DNA from: Heliocidaris tuberculata
Lineage: Eukaryota; Echinodermata; Echinoidea; Camarodonta; Echinometridae
Direction of reading: 5' to 3'
Length of the DNA stretch: 64,000 bases
Assembly (NCBI GenBank): GCA_025618425.1
Contig: CM046837.1
Span: forward strand, 23,653,988 to 23,717,987
The first letter of the stretch is position 1; each line of letters starts with the position of its first letter. Below are positions 60,185 to 64,000 of the stretch, in pieces. The notes under the pieces are model-generated. The model was not told where the DNA came from. It made no database searches and was given only the letters and a program-made list of their open reading frames with translations. A program made the position numbers and the translations under genes.

Positions 60185-60679
60185 GATCGGGTTGCCCCTT
60201 GTGCCCGGCCCCCTATAGCTACGCCACTGACGTATCATACCCTAACCCCTTTAGGATCGCCCCTAAAAATTCAGGTAGTCATACAAAGTCCCAAACAACT
60301 AACTAAGAAACAAACAAACAAAAGCACACAAATGGACAAACTACTAGTACACGAACAAACAAAATCTTACCATCCACGGTAACCAGCACGTAATGAAGAG
60401 TATGGTGACGAGGAGTGTTGTTTTAACAAACTTCACTTCGACTCCCGTATTCCGTTGGAGCCCCGGGTACAACACAGTCATCTGTCACAAATTTTTGTAC
60501 TGAATATATTTACTACCAAAACGTAGGCCTATACATTCAAAAGCTAGTCAGGGGGAGCCCCGTTCACCATAATTATTAGATAATCATGACGGAGTTTCAT
60601 TGAATCTTCATTGAAGCATTTCTGTATTAATCAATATAATTATGAGACGAATATTATAACACACACATACACTAGGTAC
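60185..60679. other. Intergenic stretch
   Basis: Starts with another dispersed-repeat end (CTATAGCTACGCCACTGACG). Nothing else is recognised. Confidence 0.5.
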
Positions 60680-60687
60680 ATTATAAC

Positions 60688-60935
60688 CGGGTCCGCTCGC
60701 TATTCATAAAGACCGCTATTCATAGAAAACCGCTATTCATTTAACATGCGTTATGAATAGTTATGAATAGTGGTCCTTATGAATGGAAGTCCTTATGAAT
60801 AGCGAGGTAATTTGTCTATGGTTTGCTCGCTATTTAGAAGGACCGCTATTCATTTAGTCACGCGTTATGGATAACGGTCCTTATGAATAAGTGGTCCTTA
60901 TGAATAGCGGTCCTTATGACTAGTGAGGTTACCCC
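60688..60935. mobile_element. 248-bp foldback element with 8-bp target duplication (hAT-like)
   Basis: ATTATAAC occurs directly on both sides (60680-60687, 60936-60943). The element is made of CGCTATTCATAAGGACC-type words in one orientation, then the reverse, and this pattern occurs twice (about 60693-60805 and 60834-60930). An 8-bp duplication is typical of hAT transposition. Confidence 0.8.
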
Positions 60936-60943
60936 ATTATAAC

Positions 60944-61579
60944 TATTTAGTATTAACACAATCTAGTAAGGACATGTTCCCAGTAGTTACAATGGTTCTC
61001 ACATTGTAAATAGTAATATGCCTACAATTTTATTGTATTTACACTAACATGACTATGCATTGCCAAGAGCCCATATAAAAGGAAAAGGGCACCACTTTAA
61101 CCACTATTTGCTTTATGTTTTAAATGTTTGAGAATGAATTTTTTTTCTCTCTTCACAGGTAGTTTATTCGTTATAAGACTTAAATAGTGAACAAATGAAA
61201 CACTTGTTACATTACACTTTACACAACCATTCTTAGAATCTTACAAACTCATGCTGGAGTATGATGTTCAACAGCACTAAAGGCCAAAGTCCAAAAAATC
61301 TTTGACAGAGCAAAAGGGAAAAAAAAGTTGTCCGTTATTCAGGATTCTTTTTGTTGATCTGATTTTGTTACCAAAAGGATCAAACTAGGATGCACTTTTT
61401 TTTCTCGTTTTGTACTTAATGTGTGCTTAAAATATACCAGATTTTGCCGGAAGGGGAAAGAGGGGGGGGGGGGGGGGGCCGGGGTACATGTCATCGTGCC
61501 TCTGGATTCGTCACTGTTCCAAGCAAAGAAAACTAACAAGGAACTAATAACAATCTTTTGATGACAAAGTTTATCAAGT
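60944..61579. other. Intergenic stretch
   Basis: AT-rich with a G17 run at 61462-61478. No gene seen. Confidence 0.5.
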
Positions 61580-61708
<129 letters not shown>

Positions 61709-61747
61709 GATGTCGATGATGGCGCTAATGCCCTGCCTCAAACAGAG

Positions 61748-61902
61748 CCATCGCGACACAGAGTTACAGGCCAACAGCTCGGTTTCAGTTGGATACAATA
61801 TGGCGCAGTATTCTTTTGTTATATGCTTGCCCACAAAGCAACATGCGCCATATTGAAATTACAGACTGGAGGCGAGTTGGCCAAACTCTGTGTATAGATG
61901 GC
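61748..61902. repeat. 155-bp inverted repeat with nested hairpin
   Basis: GCCATCGCGACACAGAGTT...GGCCAAC pairs with GTTGGCCAAACTCTGTG...GGC at the right (61876-61902). Inside, CAATATGGCGCA (61796-61807) pairs exactly with TGCGCCATATTG (61844-61855). Confidence 0.75.
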
Positions 61903-61939
61903 ACTGGCCTCAAAATATTTATAGCATAATATGTACATG

Positions 61940-63726
61940 TGCATGGAAATCTTTTTTCTTTTCAAAAACATTTTTTGGGATAAGAAATTTGCTACTTTTG
62001 TACAAATTAAAAAAATATTAAACTTAGAAAAACAAAATAAAGTAAATAAAGAAATACGACAATTGTCAACGGAAAATGGAGAAGTTATTAGTGGACAAGA
62101 AGGTATATCAAAAGAAATCTTTAAATTTTATTCAAACCTATATAAGTCGAAAGATACCGAAGAGGTAGATCTTGACACATTACTAGACATTCCTGATATT
62201 TCTAAATTAACTCCAGAAATGTCTGAATTATTAGAAGGTGAAAATGAAGTTTATGCAATGCTAAAAACTATGAAAAACAATAAATCCCCTGGGCAAGATG
62301 GTTTCACCGTCGAATTTTTTCGTTTCTTTTGGCAATATCTAAAAACGTTTATGATCAGATCTCTGAATTTTGCTTATTTTACAGGAGAATTGTCGAAGTC
62401 ACAAAAAATGGGAATAATTACACTTATTCCTAAAGGAAACAAACAGCGACATTTATTACAAAATTGGCGCCCTATTTCTCTTTTAAATGTATTATATAAA
62501 ATAGCATCCGGGGTATAGCGAATCGATTGAAGCAGATTTTGCCCCACTTGATACATGAATATCAAAAAAGGGTTTTTGAAAGGCCGTTTTATTGGGGAAA
62601 ATATTCGTTTACTTTATGATACGTTACTATATACCGAACTCAATGATATACCAGGCATGCTGTTGATGATTGATTTTGAAAAGGCTTTCGACTGCGTGTC
62701 TCACAAGTTTCTATTCAAGGTCGTAGATTTTTTTTAATTTGGGTCGTCATTGAAAAAATGGATTCATCTGTTTTATGAAAATGTATCTTCTTGTGTAATG
62801 GTAAATGGTTTCTGTACCGCAGAGAGATTTATTATAGGACGAGGGTGTCGCCAAGGAGACCCGTTATCTCCATATCTGTTTTTGCTTGTTAGTGAAATAT
62901 TAGAAATTTTGATTAGACATTCAAAAGATATTATTGGCTTAAACATACAGGGGAAAAATAGCAAACTGCTACAATACGCAGACGACACCATTTTGACACA
63001 TAACGGTACTGAAGAAGACTTACAACATGCAATGGAAATATTAGGTAGTTTTGAGAAAATATCAAATCTTAAGGTTAATGTTACAAAAATTCATGTAATA
63101 TGGATTGGGAAAACTAGAGCCTGCACAAAAAAATTACTCCCCGAGCATAAATTAAATTGGGTATCAGAAGGTTACTCGAGATACTTAGGAATAGATTTTT
63201 CGGTGAATTTAATAGAAATGGTGAATCACAATTATGTTGAAAAAATTAAAGATATAAAACGTCTAATTATCTCATGGTCTAAAAGAACTTTAACTGTACT
63301 CGGGAAAATAACTGTAGTCAAATCTTTGTTAGTACCAAAACTGAATTATTTATTGCTTTCACTTCCAGAACCAAATTTGCAAATAATGAAAGAAATAAAC
63401 TGTTCTTTTTATTCATTTATATGGGGTAATAAACCTGACAAAATCAGTAGAGAACAAATGTGTCAAGTATATCATAAAGGTGGGGTTAAGATGACTGATA
63501 TTTTTATTCATTCTAAATCCCTGAAGATATCGTGGATTAGAATATTTTTAACTGATTCTCACATAGAAAGCTTAACTTTTCACATGTTCAAATTATTTTT
63601 GCCTCAACCCTTTAATTTCCACTTGTACATGGGCTCAGATTACTATAGAAAAATGGGAGTTTTGACTCCAAATCTATTTTGGAAAGAAGTTCTTTTAGCT
63701 TGGTCAGACTTGTTCGAACTACTTGT
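61940..63726 (+). pseudogene. Decayed L1/Tx1-like LINE reverse transcriptase, truncated at both ends
   Basis: Plus-strand frames show NLEKQNKVNKEIRQL and NNKSPGQDGFTVEFF, then NWRPISLLNVLYKIA, KGFLKGRFIGENIRLLYD, MLLMIDFEKAFDCVSHKF, RGCRQGDPLSPYLFLL and LQYADDTIL (the catalytic YADD), and the thumb region through SFIWGNKPDK. It belongs to the L1/Tx1 group. Damage includes small indels around 62510-62575 and an in-frame stop at 62735-62737. No endonuclease remains at the 5' end. Homology stops at the (GAT)n tract at 63727, so the C-terminal domain is missing. Confidence 0.9.
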
Positions 63727-64000
63727 GATGATGATGATGATGATATTTATTCATCTTTCTTCCTTTTCACATGTCACATAGAACATAACATTCAATTATT
63801 ATACGCATTTACAATGCAAACAAAATCATGACAATATTATAATGAAGTGAATTGAAAGAAAGACAAGGAGACCCTGGTAAAAGCAGGGCTTGTATAAGGT
63901 GTAGGGTCCCCTCTGCACCAAGTAATTGGCTGGTACATACATGAGCAACAAAATAAATGTATTTAAATGGAGTATATATTAGCGACTACCTAAGGATACA
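63727..64000 (-). mobile_element. Possible 3' end of another retroelement, minus strand
   Basis: On the minus strand the sequence runs into GATGAATAAATATCATCATC, an AATAAA-like signal followed by an (ATC)n tail, exactly where the plus-strand LINE breaks off. This fits insertion of another element's 3' end. No coding part is visible before the window ends. Confidence 0.35.

Overview
The window looks like nuclear DNA from a marine invertebrate deuterostome. An echinoderm is my best guess, inferred from the interrupted gene, an intact BEL/Pao retrotransposon, L1/Tx1-like LINEs, a tRNA-derived SINE, many foldback elements and the very frequent palindromic hexamer TACATG/CATGTA. No bacterial-style operon is present.

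One host gene is readable. It lies on the minus strand from 34933 down past base 1 and encodes a Regnase/ZC3H12-family endoribonuclease. Five coding exons (34933-34685, 8796-8048, 7652-7513, 4667-4433, 530-<1) join with consistent phase and GT/AG borders. Together they give at least 634 residues: an N-terminal KH-like region of the N4BP1/KHNYN type, a UBA-like helical segment, the NYN/PIN nuclease with all its acidic residues, and a CCCH zinc finger. The 3' end is outside the window. Intron 1 is 25.9 kb and full of repeats.

Intron 1 contains a large inverted repeat (14927-15538), a full-length BEL/Pao element (16922-25484) with equal-length LTRs and a 5-bp target duplication, a 200-bp tandem duplication (26957-27350) and a 2.3-kb TA-flanked foldback element carrying a pyrimidine-rich satellite (30109-32397). 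Upstream of the gene a possible divergent, spliced, non-coding plus-strand transcript may start near 35590 beside CRE/ETS-like sites.

From about 38 kb to the end there is no recognisable host gene. This part is a mosaic of foldback and MITE-like elements (41417-42100, 44771-46493, 48390-50412 with three nested insertions, 50660-51010, 51055-51265, 60688-60935), a 65-bp satellite (55535-56610) with an inserted poly(A) element, two decayed LINE copies (52330-54299 minus, 61940-63726 plus), a SINE with a 25-bp target duplication that is split by a TTAA-flanked MITE (59611-60159), and more than 20 homopolymeric G/C runs of at least 10 bases.

The points most worth following are the KH + UBA + NYN + CCCH architecture of the nuclease, the young BEL copy whose polyprotein frame is cut by one stop codon, and the group of foldback elements whose arms are minisatellites. 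All coordinates come from reading the sequence by eye; no database search was run.
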